Shown here one piece after another: positions 10,621 through 18,248 of a stretch of 25,345 nucleotides of DNA. Below the pieces are notes generated by a model. That model was not told the origin of the DNA and did not search any database. It worked only from the letters and a program-made list of their open reading frames with translations. The DNA is from Lentzea sp. (GTDB taxonomy: Bacteria; Actinomycetota; Actinomycetes; Mycobacteriales; Pseudonocardiaceae), in assembly GCA_030146905.1 (NCBI GenBank), contig JASLAV010000984.1, forward strand, positions 1 through 25,345. Reading direction: 5' to 3'. Position numbers and translations under genes: made by a program. Every line of letters begins with the position of its first letter. The first letter of the stretch is position 1.

Positions 10621-10923
10621 CTACAGCCTCGTCCGGAACCAGCGCCGGACGAGGCTGATGGTCACCGCGAGCATGACCAGGCAGGTCACCGCGCGCACGA
10701 GATCGCCGGAGCCACCCTGACCGCCCGTGTACGCCGAGGCGCCGTAGATGAAGAACACCACGTCGGCGGCGAGCATGACGAGGACGGCCCACCCGGTCCA
10801 GGCGTGGACCTTCGCCTTGACGTAGGTGCGGTTGTCCACGCGCATCTTGCCGCCCTGGTTGGCGTAGACGTTGCCGCCGTTGGACGCGGTGTTGTGCTGC
10901 TGCGGGCGGTTCGGCTGGGTCAT
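10621..10923 (-). CDS. Small two-helix membrane protein with N-terminal GGNVYANQGG motif
   Basis: 100 residues from an ATG at 10923 overlapping the TGA of the TIR gene (ATGA), with GGGGAG 5 nt upstream. Residues 9-29 are G/N/Q-rich, with NTASNGGNVYANQGG followed by KMRVDN. Two hydrophobic helices lie at about 43-63 and 72-92, and the C-terminus is basic (RRWFRTRL). I do not recognise a family. The N-terminal motif is nearly the same as the C-terminal motif of the upstream TIR protein, and translational coupling implies joint production. By the positive-inside rule both ends should be cytosolic, letting the motif meet its partner there. Possible roles are a membrane anchor for the TIR protein or a membrane-perturbing effector; neither is shown. 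The last codons lie inside a 13-bp inverted repeat. Confidence 0.8.
   Translation of the reverse strand: MTQPNRPQQHNTASNGGNVYANQGGKMRVDNRTYVKAKVHAWTGWAVLVMLAADVVFFIYGASAYTGGQGGSGDLVRAVTCLVMLAVTISLVRRWFRTRL
10624..10657. terminator. Strong bidirectional hairpin inside the 3' end of the membrane-protein gene
   Basis: CAGCCTCGTCCGG (10624-10636) and CCGGACGAGGCTG (10645-10657) form a perfect 13-bp stem with an 8-nt loop. It begins 3 bp inside the minus-strand stop and encodes part of the basic C-terminus, while lying 11 bp after the GH8 stop. It probably terminates both convergent transcripts. Confidence 0.65.
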
Positions 10924-11009
10924 CGGCGCTCCCCGTGGTCCTGGTTGATCGTGAAGTCGCCGCCCTGGTTGGCGTAGACGTTTCCCCCGCCGGTCGCGGT
11001 GTTGTACTG
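10850..11009. repeat. Pair of 50-bp direct repeats encoding the shared GGNVYANQGG motif
   Basis: Copies at 10850-10899 and 10960-11009 have a period of 110 bp. The first 23 bp are identical and the rest differ at about six positions. Copy 1 encodes the N-terminal motif of the membrane protein and copy 2 the C-terminal motif of the TIR protein, both in the same reading register. Confidence 0.8.
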
Positions 11010-11495
11010 CCTCGGTCCCGGCTCGGCGGCGGGCGGCGCCGCCTGGCCGCCTTCCAGGTTCGCGATCAGGCCGTTGACGTCGGACTCGAACGTGCGGTGC
11101 CGCACCTGCCAGTACATCGAGAGGCCGACCAGTCCGATGTCGGCAGGCAGCGCCTCGCGGGCGGGCAGCGGCGTGTTGTCCAGGAGCACCGGCACCACCT
11201 GGATCCCGCGCTCGAACGCCATGCGCAGCTCGGTGCGCACCCAGTCGCGTTCGTCGTCCAGGCACCGGACGCCGTTCTTCTCCGCGGTCAGCCAGGACGG
11301 GCCGATCACGGCGAGCACGACGTCCGCGCGTTCCAGCTCGCGCCGGATCCGCCTCGGGTAGATCGCGCCCAGCGGCAGCGAGTCCCTGTCGCGGAACACG
11401 TTCTCCCCGCCGTAGTGCCGGGCGAGCAGGTCGGCGATCGACGCCGTCGCGTGCACGCTGTCGTTGATGCGGTAACTCAGGAAGATGCGGCGCAC
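10920..11495 (-). CDS. TIR-domain protein with C-terminal GGNVYANQGG motif
   Basis: 191 residues from a GTG at 11495, the only reasonable start before the domain (RRIFLSYRIND). Residues 2-148 form a TIR domain: FLSYR in the first strand, RDRDSLPLGAIYP as the BB-loop region, DVVLAVIGPSWL, and DWVRTELRMAFERG holding the likely catalytic Glu89 found in NADase-type TIRs, then VVPVLLDN. A P/A-rich linker (150-162) leads to NTATGGGNVYANQGG (165-179) and FTINQ. The motif recurs at the N-terminus of the overlapping downstream membrane protein. TIR domains in bacteria consume NAD+ or make signalling nucleotides in immunity and death pathways; activity here is inferred. There is no nearby nucleotide-binding oligomerisation protein, argonaute or Thoeris partner. 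It is divergent from the beta-lactamase-fold gene. Confidence 0.88.
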   Translation of the reverse strand: MRRIFLSYRINDSVHATASIADLLARHYGGENVFRDRDSLPLGAIYPRRIRRELERADVVLAVIGPSWLTAEKNGVRCLDDERDWVRTELRMAFERGIQVVPVLLDNTPLPAREALPADIGLVGLSMYWQVRHRTFESDVNGLIANLEGGQAAPPAAEPGPRQYNTATGGGNVYANQGGDFTINQDHGERR

Positions 11496-11612
11496 GCGGA
11501 CTACATCGAGTCGCTTCGTGCAGCCGTTAACGGTGATTTCGGACAGTTTGTGGACACTTGTGCCGCGTGGGGGTTGACCTTGACCCTGGGGCAGGGTTCG
11601 AGCATCTCCCTC

Positions 11613-12908
11613 ATGGACAACGACTTCATCACCCGGACCGCCGCCCGCTTCGCCATCCCCGGCGCCGCCGTCGGCGTCCTGCACGACGGCCGGGAGCACT
11701 TCTTCTGCCACGGCGTCACCAGCGTCGAGAACCCGTTGCCCGTCAACGAGGACACGCTCTTCCTGCTCGGCTCCGTCACCAAGACCTACACCGCCACCGC
11801 GATCATGCGCCTGGTCGCGGACGGCCGGGTCGACCTGGACGCGCCGGTCCGGACCTACGTGCCGGAGCTGGTGCTGGCCGACGACCGGGACCTCACCGTG
11901 CGGCAGCTGCTCAACCACACCTCCGGCCTCGACTGGGGCACCCTGGTGGACACCGGTGAGGGCGACGACGCGCTGGCCCGCCACGTCGCGGAGCTGGCCA
12001 CGCTGACGCTCGTCGGGCCGGTCGGGGAACGTCCCTCCTACAGCCAGTCCGGCTTCAACCTGGCGGGGCGGGTCATCGAGAACGTCACCGGCCAGACCTA
12101 CGAGCGGGCGGTCACGGCGTTGCTGCTGGAGCCGCTCGGGCTCGGGAACACGCACTTCGACCGGGACGCGGTGATGACCCGCCGGTTCGCCGCCGGGCAC
12201 GAGAAGGGCGAGGTCGCGCGGCCGTGGCGGCACTGGCGGGCGAACAACCCCGGCGGCGGCATCGCGGCGTCGGTCGCGGACCTGCTGGCGTGGGCCCGCT
12301 TCCACCTGACCTCCACCGACCTGGACGAGATGCGGCGGCCCACGGCGGTGCTGCGCGGCAGCAACCTCGGTGACGCGGTCGGCGTCGGCTGGTTCCTGCG
12401 CGAGATCGACGGCGTGCGGGCGTTCGGGCACGGAGGTTCGTCCAACGGGCAGTTCGCCGAGCTGCTGGTCGTGCCGTCGCGGAACTTCGCGGTGGTGTCG
12501 GTGGCGAACCAGGGGCCGGACGGGATCCCGTTCAACCGGGAGGTGGTCCGCGCGGCGCTGGAGGACTTCGCCGGAGTGCTGGACCGCGACCCGGAACCGC
12601 TGCCGTACAACGGTGTCCACGCGCGGGAGGTCGCCGGCCGCTACGACAACGACGCGATGGTGATGACCATCGACGACACGGGCGAGGGGCTGGTGCTGGA
12701 GGTGCTGATCCGGCAGGAGATCCGCGAGTCCGCCGAGGTGGAGCTGCCCGCCGACCACGCGCCGTTCCCGATGGGGCTGCTGCCGCGGGACGAGTACGTG
12801 ATCACCGGTGGCGCGTTCGCCGGGCAGCGCGGCTTCTTCACGCGTGACGGCGACGGCGTCGTCGTCGGTGTCGATCTCGCCGGTCGCCTGTTCGGCCGGG
12901 TGGGATGA
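11613..12908 (+). CDS. Serine beta-lactamase-fold hydrolase (class C/PBP-like family)
   Basis: 431 residues from an ATG at 11613 (MDNDFITRTAARFAIPGAAV). The open frame extends upstream, but that part overlaps the TIR gene and its divergent promoter. Catalytic motifs: SVTK at 54-57 (SxxK nucleophile), YSQ at 143 (Y-x-N/S-like) and HGG in FGHGGSSNG (KTG equivalent). The layout LLNHTSGL, NPGGGIAAS and a C-terminal beta-rich extension is typical of the broad PF00144 family, which includes esterases, D-aminopeptidases and class C beta-lactamases. No signal peptide is seen, arguing against a periplasm-type lactamase and for a cytosolic esterase or peptidase. A weak TTGACC-17-CATCTC promoter lies just before the ATG. 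A MerR gene follows after 7 bp, so the two are probably co-transcribed. Confidence 0.85.
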   Translation: MDNDFITRTAARFAIPGAAVGVLHDGREHFFCHGVTSVENPLPVNEDTLFLLGSVTKTYTATAIMRLVADGRVDLDAPVRTYVPELVLADDRDLTVRQLLNHTSGLDWGTLVDTGEGDDALARHVAELATLTLVGPVGERPSYSQSGFNLAGRVIENVTGQTYERAVTALLLEPLGLGNTHFDRDAVMTRRFAAGHEKGEVARPWRHWRANNPGGGIAASVADLLAWARFHLTSTDLDEMRRPTAVLRGSNLGDAVGVGWFLREIDGVRAFGHGGSSNGQFAELLVVPSRNFAVVSVANQGPDGIPFNREVVRAALEDFAGVLDRDPEPLPYNGVHAREVAGRYDNDAMVMTIDDTGEGLVLEVLIRQEIRESAEVELPADHAPFPMGLLPRDEYVITGGAFAGQRGFFTRDGDGVVVGVDLAGRLFGRVG

Positions 12909-12915
12909 TGGCCGG

Positions 12916-13608
12916 ATGATCACGATCGGCCGGCTCGCCCGGTACGCGGGCGTCACGATCAAAGCGGTGCGGCACTACCACAAGCTCGGACTCCTGCCGG
13001 AACCCGAGCGCGACCACTCCGGTTACCGCCGCTACCGCGCGCAGGACGCGATCGACCTGGTCAAGATCCGCACGCTCGCCGAGGCGGGGGTGCCGCTCGC
13101 CCGCGTGAAGGAGCTCCTCGGTGCCGGTGAGGAGGAGTTCGCCTCGTCGATCACCGAGATCGACGAGGCGTTGCGCCGCCGTGAGGAGGAGATCCGGCTG
13201 ACGCGCGAACGGGTCGCACGGCTGGGGGCCGGTGACGCGCTGTTCCTGACGGGGGAGGCGGCCGCGGTGCTGGAACGGTTGCGGGCGCTGGGGGTCAGCG
13301 AACGCGGCGTGCGGATGGAACGCGACGTCTGGGTGCTCATGCAGGCCGTCGCGCCGGACGAGGCGGCGGTGTGGCTCGCCGACAAGGCCGCCGCGCTCGC
13401 CGATCCCGAGTTCCAGCGGATCTACCTCGACCACGACGAGGCCTTCGGCTTCTCGCCGGACGACCCGCGGCTGCCCGCGCTGGCGGAGCGGACGGCCGCG
13501 TGGCTCGCGAAGCGTCCGGCGATGCCCATGGCGGATCCGGAGATCACCGCCCTGGCGATGTCCGCGGCCGGGGCGTCGTCACCCGCGTGGGACGCCTTGA
13601 ATCAGTAG
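12916..13608 (+). CDS. MerR-family transcriptional regulator
   Basis: 230 residues from an ATG at 12916, 7 bp after the preceding stop. The N-terminal winged helix-turn-helix is canonical (MITIGRLARYAGVTIKAVRH, then YHKLGLLPEPERD and GYRRYRAQDAIDLVKI). A long helix (about 80-105, rich in E and R) forms the dimerising coiled coil. The C-terminal 120 residues, including DPEFQRIYLDHDEAFGFSPD, look like the effector region of drug-sensing actinobacterial MerR proteins; no metal-binding cysteines are present. MerR proteins bend promoters with overlong spacers to activate them. It may control the beta-lactamase-fold gene in front of it. The end overlaps the convergent methyltransferase gene by 7 bp. 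Confidence 0.93.
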   Translation: MITIGRLARYAGVTIKAVRHYHKLGLLPEPERDHSGYRRYRAQDAIDLVKIRTLAEAGVPLARVKELLGAGEEEFASSITEIDEALRRREEEIRLTRERVARLGAGDALFLTGEAAAVLERLRALGVSERGVRMERDVWVLMQAVAPDEAAVWLADKAAALADPEFQRIYLDHDEAFGFSPDDPRLPALAERTAAWLAKRPAMPMADPEITALAMSAAGASSPAWDALNQ

Positions 13609-14666
13609 AGGGTGCGCAGGAAGACCGGTCCGCCCTCCTCGGCGTTGGTGTCCTTCTCCACGAACGCGACGTTGTGGTGGAACGAGATCCCGCTGATGGT
13701 GCGCTGAAGGTACGAACCTCCGGCGCGGGGGTCGCCGAGCTCCGCGTGGTTCAGGCCGTCCACAAAGGATTTGAGAAGGCCGATCGACGTGCCGTCACCG
13801 CCTTCGGGATGGCCGCCCCAGCTCGGCCAGTACGCGGTCTGCAGGTCCTCCACCACGTACAGCCCACCAGAGCGCACGTGCGGGAACAGGGCGTGGAACG
13901 AGGTCCGCACGTGGTCGTTGAAGTGGCTGCCGTCGTCGATGACCACGTCGAACGGCCCGAGCTCGCGACCCAGCCGGTCGAGGAAACCGGCGTCGGACTG
14001 GTCACCCCGCACGGTCATGATCCGCGGGCCGGTGACGTTCTTCTCCACGACGTCCAGGCCGTGGATCAGCCCGCGCGGGAAGAACCGCTCCCACATCCGC
14101 AGCGAGCCGCCGCCGCTGTCGGGGTCGTCGTAACCGCCGATGCCGATCTCCAGCACCCGCACGGGTTCGGTGCGCAGCCGGGCGAAGTGGCGCTCGTAGT
14201 GCTGCGTGTACCAGTGCAGGTCGCCCCACTTGTCCGAGCCGAACTCGACGGCGAGCTCGCCGAGGTCGCGCCTGGCCGGCCGGAGCGCGGACAGCAGTCC
14301 CTGCACGGACCGCGGGATGTCCCGCCTCCCCGCGAACCACCCGCCGATGCCGCGTTCGTCGATCTCGGGGTTCGGAGTCGTCACGGCGAGACTCGGCCAC
14401 GGCCGTTCGTCGGTGCCGTAGAGGCCGCGCACGGCATCGGCGAGGTCGAGCGCGACGACGACGTCCGCCTTCGGCTGGAGGCGGCTGGTCGTGCCGCCGT
14501 CGAAGGTCAGGTCGAGCCGGACGTCGTGCTCGCCGATCTCCTCCAGGACCGCCTCGGCGACCGCTGCCGGTGTTAGTGCGCGAATCGTGTGGTCGAGCAG
14601 GTCACGTCCTGCGGTGGCGGCTTGCAGCAGTGGTGCGAGAACCGTCCAGCGGGCGGTGTCGAGCAC
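13602..14666 (-). CDS. MycE/TylE-like class I SAM-dependent O-methyltransferase
   Basis: 354 residues from a GTG at 14666 with a strong GAGGGGGA site 4 nt upstream. The N-terminal 130 residues form a separate domain like that of MycE. Then FGSDKWGDLHWYTQHYERHF (142-161), the SAM-binding motif VLEIGIGG (171-178), GLDVVEKN (203-210) and the metal/catalytic region IDDGSHFNDH (243-252) with VVEDLQTAYWPSW. These features are shared with mycinamicin and tylosin deoxysugar 2''-O-methyltransferases, which are Mg-dependent. No polyketide, glycosyltransferase or deoxysugar genes are in the window, so the acceptor is unknown; it may modify another sugar-bearing metabolite. It is divergent from the secreted DUF5829-like gene and convergent with MerR. 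Confidence 0.85.
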   Translation of the reverse strand: MLDTARWTVLAPLLQAATAGRDLLDHTIRALTPAAVAEAVLEEIGEHDVRLDLTFDGGTTSRLQPKADVVVALDLADAVRGLYGTDERPWPSLAVTTPNPEIDERGIGGWFAGRRDIPRSVQGLLSALRPARRDLGELAVEFGSDKWGDLHWYTQHYERHFARLRTEPVRVLEIGIGGYDDPDSGGGSLRMWERFFPRGLIHGLDVVEKNVTGPRIMTVRGDQSDAGFLDRLGRELGPFDVVIDDGSHFNDHVRTSFHALFPHVRSGGLYVVEDLQTAYWPSWGGHPEGGDGTSIGLLKSFVDGLNHAELGDPRAGGSYLQRTISGISFHHNVAFVEKDTNAEEGGPVFLRTLY

Positions 14667-14711
14667 AGAGTCCCCCTCGGTGACTTGAGTCCGGCTTGAG
14701 CGTGTCCGACT

Positions 14712-14717
14712 TACGAT
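14712..14717 (+). promoter_or_regulatory. Possible -10 box for leaderless secreted-protein gene
   Basis: TACGAT (TANNNT) ends 6 nt before the ATG at 14724, which suggests initiation at the start codon. No Shine-Dalgarno is present. Two CTTGAG copies 11 bp apart (14684 and 14695) lie upstream, with unclear meaning. Confidence 0.4.
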
Positions 14718-14723
14718 CCCGCC

Positions 14724-15608
14724 ATGGGGATCCGACGAGTTTCACACACGATCTTGACCGTGTTGCTGGTGCTGGCAGCGGCAGGGCCGGCGCAGGCTGG
14801 AGAGCGGCAGTTGCTGTTCTACAACCACGTCTGGGGCACGTTCGACCGCGCCACCGCCGACGCGGTCGAGCACTCCGCCTACCTGAGGGCGTTCTCGAAC
14901 TTCGAGGTCCGCACCACCACAGGTGCCGACGGCAGCGTCTGGACAGGCCGCTACCTGCGCGGCAGGGAGACGTACCTGGAGGTCTTCGGCACCGGCGACG
15001 TCGGTGGCCAGGACGGCGAGCTGGGCGCGGCCGGCCTCGGCCTCTCGACCGAACGCGACGGTGACATCGAGAAGCTGAAGACCCGGATGCGCGCCGCGGG
15101 CCTGTCGCCGATCGACTTCCTGCAGACCCGCGACTTCGGCGACGGCAAGCCGGTGCCGTGGTTCGACTCGACGTACCTGATCGAGACCTACGACAGGTTC
15201 GGCGCCTGGGCCATGGAGTACCGCGACGAGTACCTCGACGACCCGCGCAGCGAGGTCGGGCCCGCGCGCTTCCCCGGCGACGTCAGCCGCGAGCGCTACC
15301 TGCCGGACGCCTACCAGGGCAAGCTGATGCGCGACATCACCCTGATCCGCCTCGCCGTCACCGCCTCGGACCTGGCGGCCACGTTGCCGTTGCTGCGCTC
15401 CGGTGGCCTCTCCCCGCGGACCGACGAGCACGGGGCCGTGGTGACGCGCGGCGGCACGACGATGCGGTTCGACGTGGTCCCGATGGGCCGGACCGGCCTG
15501 AAGCGCGTGGAGTTCGAGCTCAACCACGGCGTCGCGCGGCACGTGGAGAAGCTGGGCACCTCGACGCTGGTCGTCGGTCCCGGCAAGCGGGCGGTCTGGA
15601 CCTTCTGA
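14724..15608 (+). CDS. Secreted DUF5829-like protein
   Basis: 294 residues with a Sec signal peptide (MGIRRVSHTILTVLLVLAAA, cleavage near AQA-GE, residue 26). The mature part begins QLLFYNHVWGTFDRATADAV and EHSAYLRAFSNFEVRTTTG, a pattern I associate with the DUF5829 family of exported actinobacterial proteins. The repeated alpha/beta pattern and RFDVVPMGRTGLKRVEFELN near the end are reminiscent of glyoxalase/vicinal-oxygen-chelate folds, but no catalytic set can be assigned. The family has no established function that I know. It is probably a single-gene, possibly leaderless, transcript, with a hairpin after the stop shared with the convergent amidohydrolase gene. Confidence 0.75.
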   Translation: MGIRRVSHTILTVLLVLAAAGPAQAGERQLLFYNHVWGTFDRATADAVEHSAYLRAFSNFEVRTTTGADGSVWTGRYLRGRETYLEVFGTGDVGGQDGELGAAGLGLSTERDGDIEKLKTRMRAAGLSPIDFLQTRDFGDGKPVPWFDSTYLIETYDRFGAWAMEYRDEYLDDPRSEVGPARFPGDVSRERYLPDAYQGKLMRDITLIRLAVTASDLAATLPLLRSGGLSPRTDEHGAVVTRGGTTMRFDVVPMGRTGLKRVEFELNHGVARHVEKLGTSTLVVGPGKRAVWTF

Positions 15609-15629
15609 CACCCCGGACCGCCGCGGGAG

Positions 15630-15658
15630 GCACCGGACGCGTTCGACCCGCCCGGTGC
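15630..15658. terminator. Hairpin between convergent genes
   Basis: GCACCGG (15630-15636) pairs perfectly with CCGGTGC (15652-15658); the 15-nt loop can add GCG-CGC pairs. It sits in the 69-bp gap between the DUF5829-like and amidohydrolase stops and may end both transcripts. No T-tract. Confidence 0.5.
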
Positions 15659-15677
15659 TCGACGCGAGCCGCCGTGC

Positions 15678-17105
15678 TCAGGCGGGAGGCGGCGTCAGGA
15701 TCCCGCCGGCGGACGTGCGGATGCGGAGGGAGGACGCCTTCGCGTCACGCACGATCCGGTCGACGTCGTACGCCACCAGACGGCCACCGCGCTTCACGAT
15801 CCGGCCGTCGGAGAACACGGTGTCGACGTTGGCGGCGGTCGCCGCCTGCACCAGCGTGGTCTCGACCAGCCCGCCCGGTGCGAGGTTGATGTCGTTGGTG
15901 CGCACCAGGACGATGTCGGCCCGTTTGCCGACGGTGATCGACCCGGTGACGTCGCCGAGCCCCAGCGCGCGGGCGCCGTTCAGGGTCGCCATCGTCAGCA
16001 CCTCGCGGAAGCCGATCTCCGGCAGACCGGCCGAAGGCGTTCCCTGCCAGGGGATTCCGGTGTTCCAGACGAGCCGCATCGCCTCGAACGCGTCCGACGG
16101 CGCGATCGACGTGGCGTCCGACGACAGCGACACCGGCACACCGGCCCTGCGGAAGCGCAGCAACGCGTCCCGCGGATCCCCCGCGGCACCGAGCCGGAAC
16201 TCCGAGTGCGGCGACCAGCTCAGCGGCGTGCCGGTGCGCGCCATGACCTCCATGTCGCTGTCCAGCGCCGTGACGTAGTGCGTCAGCAACGTCCTGGGCC
16301 CGAGCCAGCCCCGCCGCTCGTAGTCCGCCGCGTCGACGATCCGCGGTGGCGACTGCCCCGCGTGGATCGAGATCGGCAGGTCGCGGTGCAGCGCCGCCTC
16401 CATGTCCGCGAAGAACGCGGGCTCAGTGCTCTGCGACAACCCGCGCACGCAGATCCCGAGGTGCACCAGCCCGTTGAACGCGCTGCCGCGGGAGAAGTAC
16501 TGCTGCCGCACGCGGTCCACGTCCGTGAAGTCCATCGGCACCTCACGTGGCATCTGGTCCACGTGGCCGTACGAGAACCGTGCGCGCAACAGCCCGTCGC
16601 GGTGCGCACGCAGCTCTGCGTCGGCGTGCACGGGGGAACGGGTGTTGTTGGACCAGTTGTGCACGGTCGTCACGCCCGCGTTCGCCAGTTCGGCCAGGCC
16701 GAGCGAGACGCTGCGGTAGACGTCCTGCGGGTCGTACAACGTGGACGTGGCCCGCTTCGCCGCGAAGTACGGGAACCCGTCGGCCACGAAGTTGCGGCCC
16801 AGCGCGCTCCACATGTGGAAGTGCGTGTTGACGAAACCGGGCATGACGATCATGTCCGTCGCGTCGACGACCTTGGCGCCGCGCGCGTTCAGGTCCGGTC
16901 CCACGCCGATGATCTCGCCGTGGTCCACCAGGACGTCCGCGCGCGGCAGCACCCCGAGCGCCTCGTCGACGGTGACGACCGCGCCGCCGCGGATCAGGTA
17001 CCGGTCGTGCCGCGCCTCCTCGGTGCCGGCGCTCGCGATGCCGGTGGTGGCGGACGCGGCCAGCGCGGCGCCCAGGGTTTTGGTGAGAGTCCGTCGGTTG
17101 ATCAT
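15678..17105 (-). CDS. Exported amidohydrolase (AtzA/deaminase-like metal-dependent hydrolase)
   Basis: 475 residues from an ATG at 17105 with GGAGG 4 nt upstream; an ATG at 17135 lacks such a site. The N-terminus MINRRTLTKTLGAALAASAT has a twin-arginine-type motif (NRRTLT), so Tat export with bound metal is likely. The composite beta-sandwich (IRGGAVVTVDEA, GKRADIVLV) flanks a TIM barrel with metal ligands H95 and H97 (NTHFHM), H248 (SIHAG), a further H276 and catalytic D330 (SSDAT). Relatives deaminate or dechlorinate purine, pyrimidine or triazine rings; the substrate is not identifiable. It lies 87 bp downstream of solute-binding lipoprotein B on the same strand, so the two may share a transcript, and it could make or destroy that protein's ligand (inference). 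Confidence 0.87.
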   Translation of the reverse strand: MINRRTLTKTLGAALAASATTGIASAGTEEARHDRYLIRGGAVVTVDEALGVLPRADVLVDHGEIIGVGPDLNARGAKVVDATDMIVMPGFVNTHFHMWSALGRNFVADGFPYFAAKRATSTLYDPQDVYRSVSLGLAELANAGVTTVHNWSNNTRSPVHADAELRAHRDGLLRARFSYGHVDQMPREVPMDFTDVDRVRQQYFSRGSAFNGLVHLGICVRGLSQSTEPAFFADMEAALHRDLPISIHAGQSPPRIVDAADYERRGWLGPRTLLTHYVTALDSDMEVMARTGTPLSWSPHSEFRLGAAGDPRDALLRFRRAGVPVSLSSDATSIAPSDAFEAMRLVWNTGIPWQGTPSAGLPEIGFREVLTMATLNGARALGLGDVTGSITVGKRADIVLVRTNDINLAPGGLVETTLVQAATAANVDTVFSDGRIVKRGGRLVAYDVDRIVRDAKASSLRIRTSAGGILTPPPA

Positions 17106-17192
17106 GCGGCCTCCAAGAGCAGGGATCGCCGCCATGCTCGCCGACCGCTCCGCCGCCTGTCACCGCGTGGAAGATCGGCTGGGCCGCTCGGC

Positions 17193-18248
17193 TCAGCGCG
17201 CCTGGTCGAGTGGACGCAGGTGCTTCATCGGATCCGCCGTGAGCGCGTCGATCTGCGGCCGCGCGGCCTGCAGGCGGGTGGCCTCGCTGGTCTGGCGGCG
17301 CATGATCTCGTCGACGTTGGACGCCTGCACCACGAGCCCCGGCGCGACGAACCAGCCCTCCGGCAGCTTGCGGCCGCTCTTGGCGTGCTGGGCGAGCATC
17401 CACCCCGCCACCGCGCCCTTGAGGAAGTGCTCCGCGGAGATCGTCGCGAACAGGTGCCCCTCCTTGACGCCCTGCAAGGCCTTCGGGTCGATGCTGAACG
17501 ACGCGGCAAGCCACTTCGCGTTCTTCTCCGCGTGCACGGCGGCGAGGTTGACCGCGTCGACGTCACCGGCACCCAGCAACGCGAGGGCGTCCGGGTTGGC
17601 GTCGGCGAGCCGCTGCCAGGTCGCGAGGTTCGTCGTGGCGTCGCGCCCGGTGTCGAGCGGGCCGATCACCTGCAGCCGCGGCAACCGTTCGAGCAGGCGG
17701 GACCGCATGCCCAGCACCCGCTGGTCCAGCGCGGGCATGGCGGGGGAGTTGCTGCCGATCACGATCTTGCCGGAGGCGTCGGCCGGCAGCCGGTCCGCCG
17801 TGGCGTCCGCGAGCGTCCTGCCGAGGTCGAAGCCGTCGTTCTCGATCATGAACTTGACCTCGCTGCCCGGCGCGACCTGGCCGCCCGCGACCGCCATCAC
17901 CGGGATGCCCTGCCCGACCACCTCGGCCATCGGCTCCGCCACGAGCTCGGGCGCGACCGCCGACACCCCGATGCCGCCCTTGGCGCGCGCGGCGAGGTCC
18001 CGGAGCAGCTCCACCTGCTTGAGGCCGTCGTGCGTGTCCGGTCCCGTGAGCTCCGCCCTGACACCGCCCGCGATCTCGGCGCCCACCCGGAACCCGTCGC
18101 TCATCTCCCTGGAGAAGTCGCGGCTGTCGTTCTGCGCCAGGAACCCGATTGTGGGCGGGTCATCGGACGTCTTCTCGCCGCCGCATCCGCTCACCCCCGT
18201 CACCGCGAGCAAAACCGCTGGCAGGACGACACGGACGGCGCGGACCAT
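17193..18248 (-). CDS. Sugar-type solute-binding lipoprotein B
   Basis: 351 residues from an ATG at 18248; an in-frame TTG at 18260 is less likely. The signal peptide ends in lipobox VSGC (Cys22). The sequence is a clear paralogue of lipoprotein A at 3170-4207, sharing the pattern GFLAQND...REMSDGFR, RDLAARAKGGI, NPDALALLGAGD, IDPKALQGVKEG, ATISAEHFLKGAVAGWMLAQHA and the tail RPQIDALTADP...LRPLDQAR. It belongs with the RbsB-like binding proteins. As with copy A, no permease or ATPase gene is near, and a GGDEF-EAL gene is adjacent, here divergent (start at 18389). I infer a receptor role for that membrane enzyme. An exported amidohydrolase follows on the same strand. Ligand-contact residues differ from copy A, so another ligand is plausible. 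Confidence 0.88.
   Translation of the reverse strand: MVRAVRVVLPAVLLAVTGVSGCGGEKTSDDPPTIGFLAQNDSRDFSREMSDGFRVGAEIAGGVRAELTGPDTHDGLKQVELLRDLAARAKGGIGVSAVAPELVAEPMAEVVGQGIPVMAVAGGQVAPGSEVKFMIENDGFDLGRTLADATADRLPADASGKIVIGSNSPAMPALDQRVLGMRSRLLERLPRLQVIGPLDTGRDATTNLATWQRLADANPDALALLGAGDVDAVNLAAVHAEKNAKWLAASFSIDPKALQGVKEGHLFATISAEHFLKGAVAGWMLAQHAKSGRKLPEGWFVAPGLVVQASNVDEIMRRQTSEATRLQAARPQIDALTADPMKHLRPLDQAR

Noticed and set aside
10850..11009. CRISPR or tandem-repeat array
   Set aside because: Only two copies, both in coding frame and encoding the same peptide motif.
10920..11495. Thoeris-type or STAND-NLR defence locus
   Set aside because: No ThsA/SIR2-like, SLOG or NB-ARC gene lies nearby; only the two-helix membrane protein is coupled to the TIR gene.
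10935..11612. N-terminal extension of the beta-lactamase-fold protein through the TIR region
   Set aside because: The extension is antisense to the TIR gene and has low-complexity shadow composition; conserved sequence begins at the ATG at 11613.
11613..12908. True class C beta-lactamase resistance gene
   Set aside because: No signal peptide and only the broad serine-hydrolase motifs; the general family call is safer.
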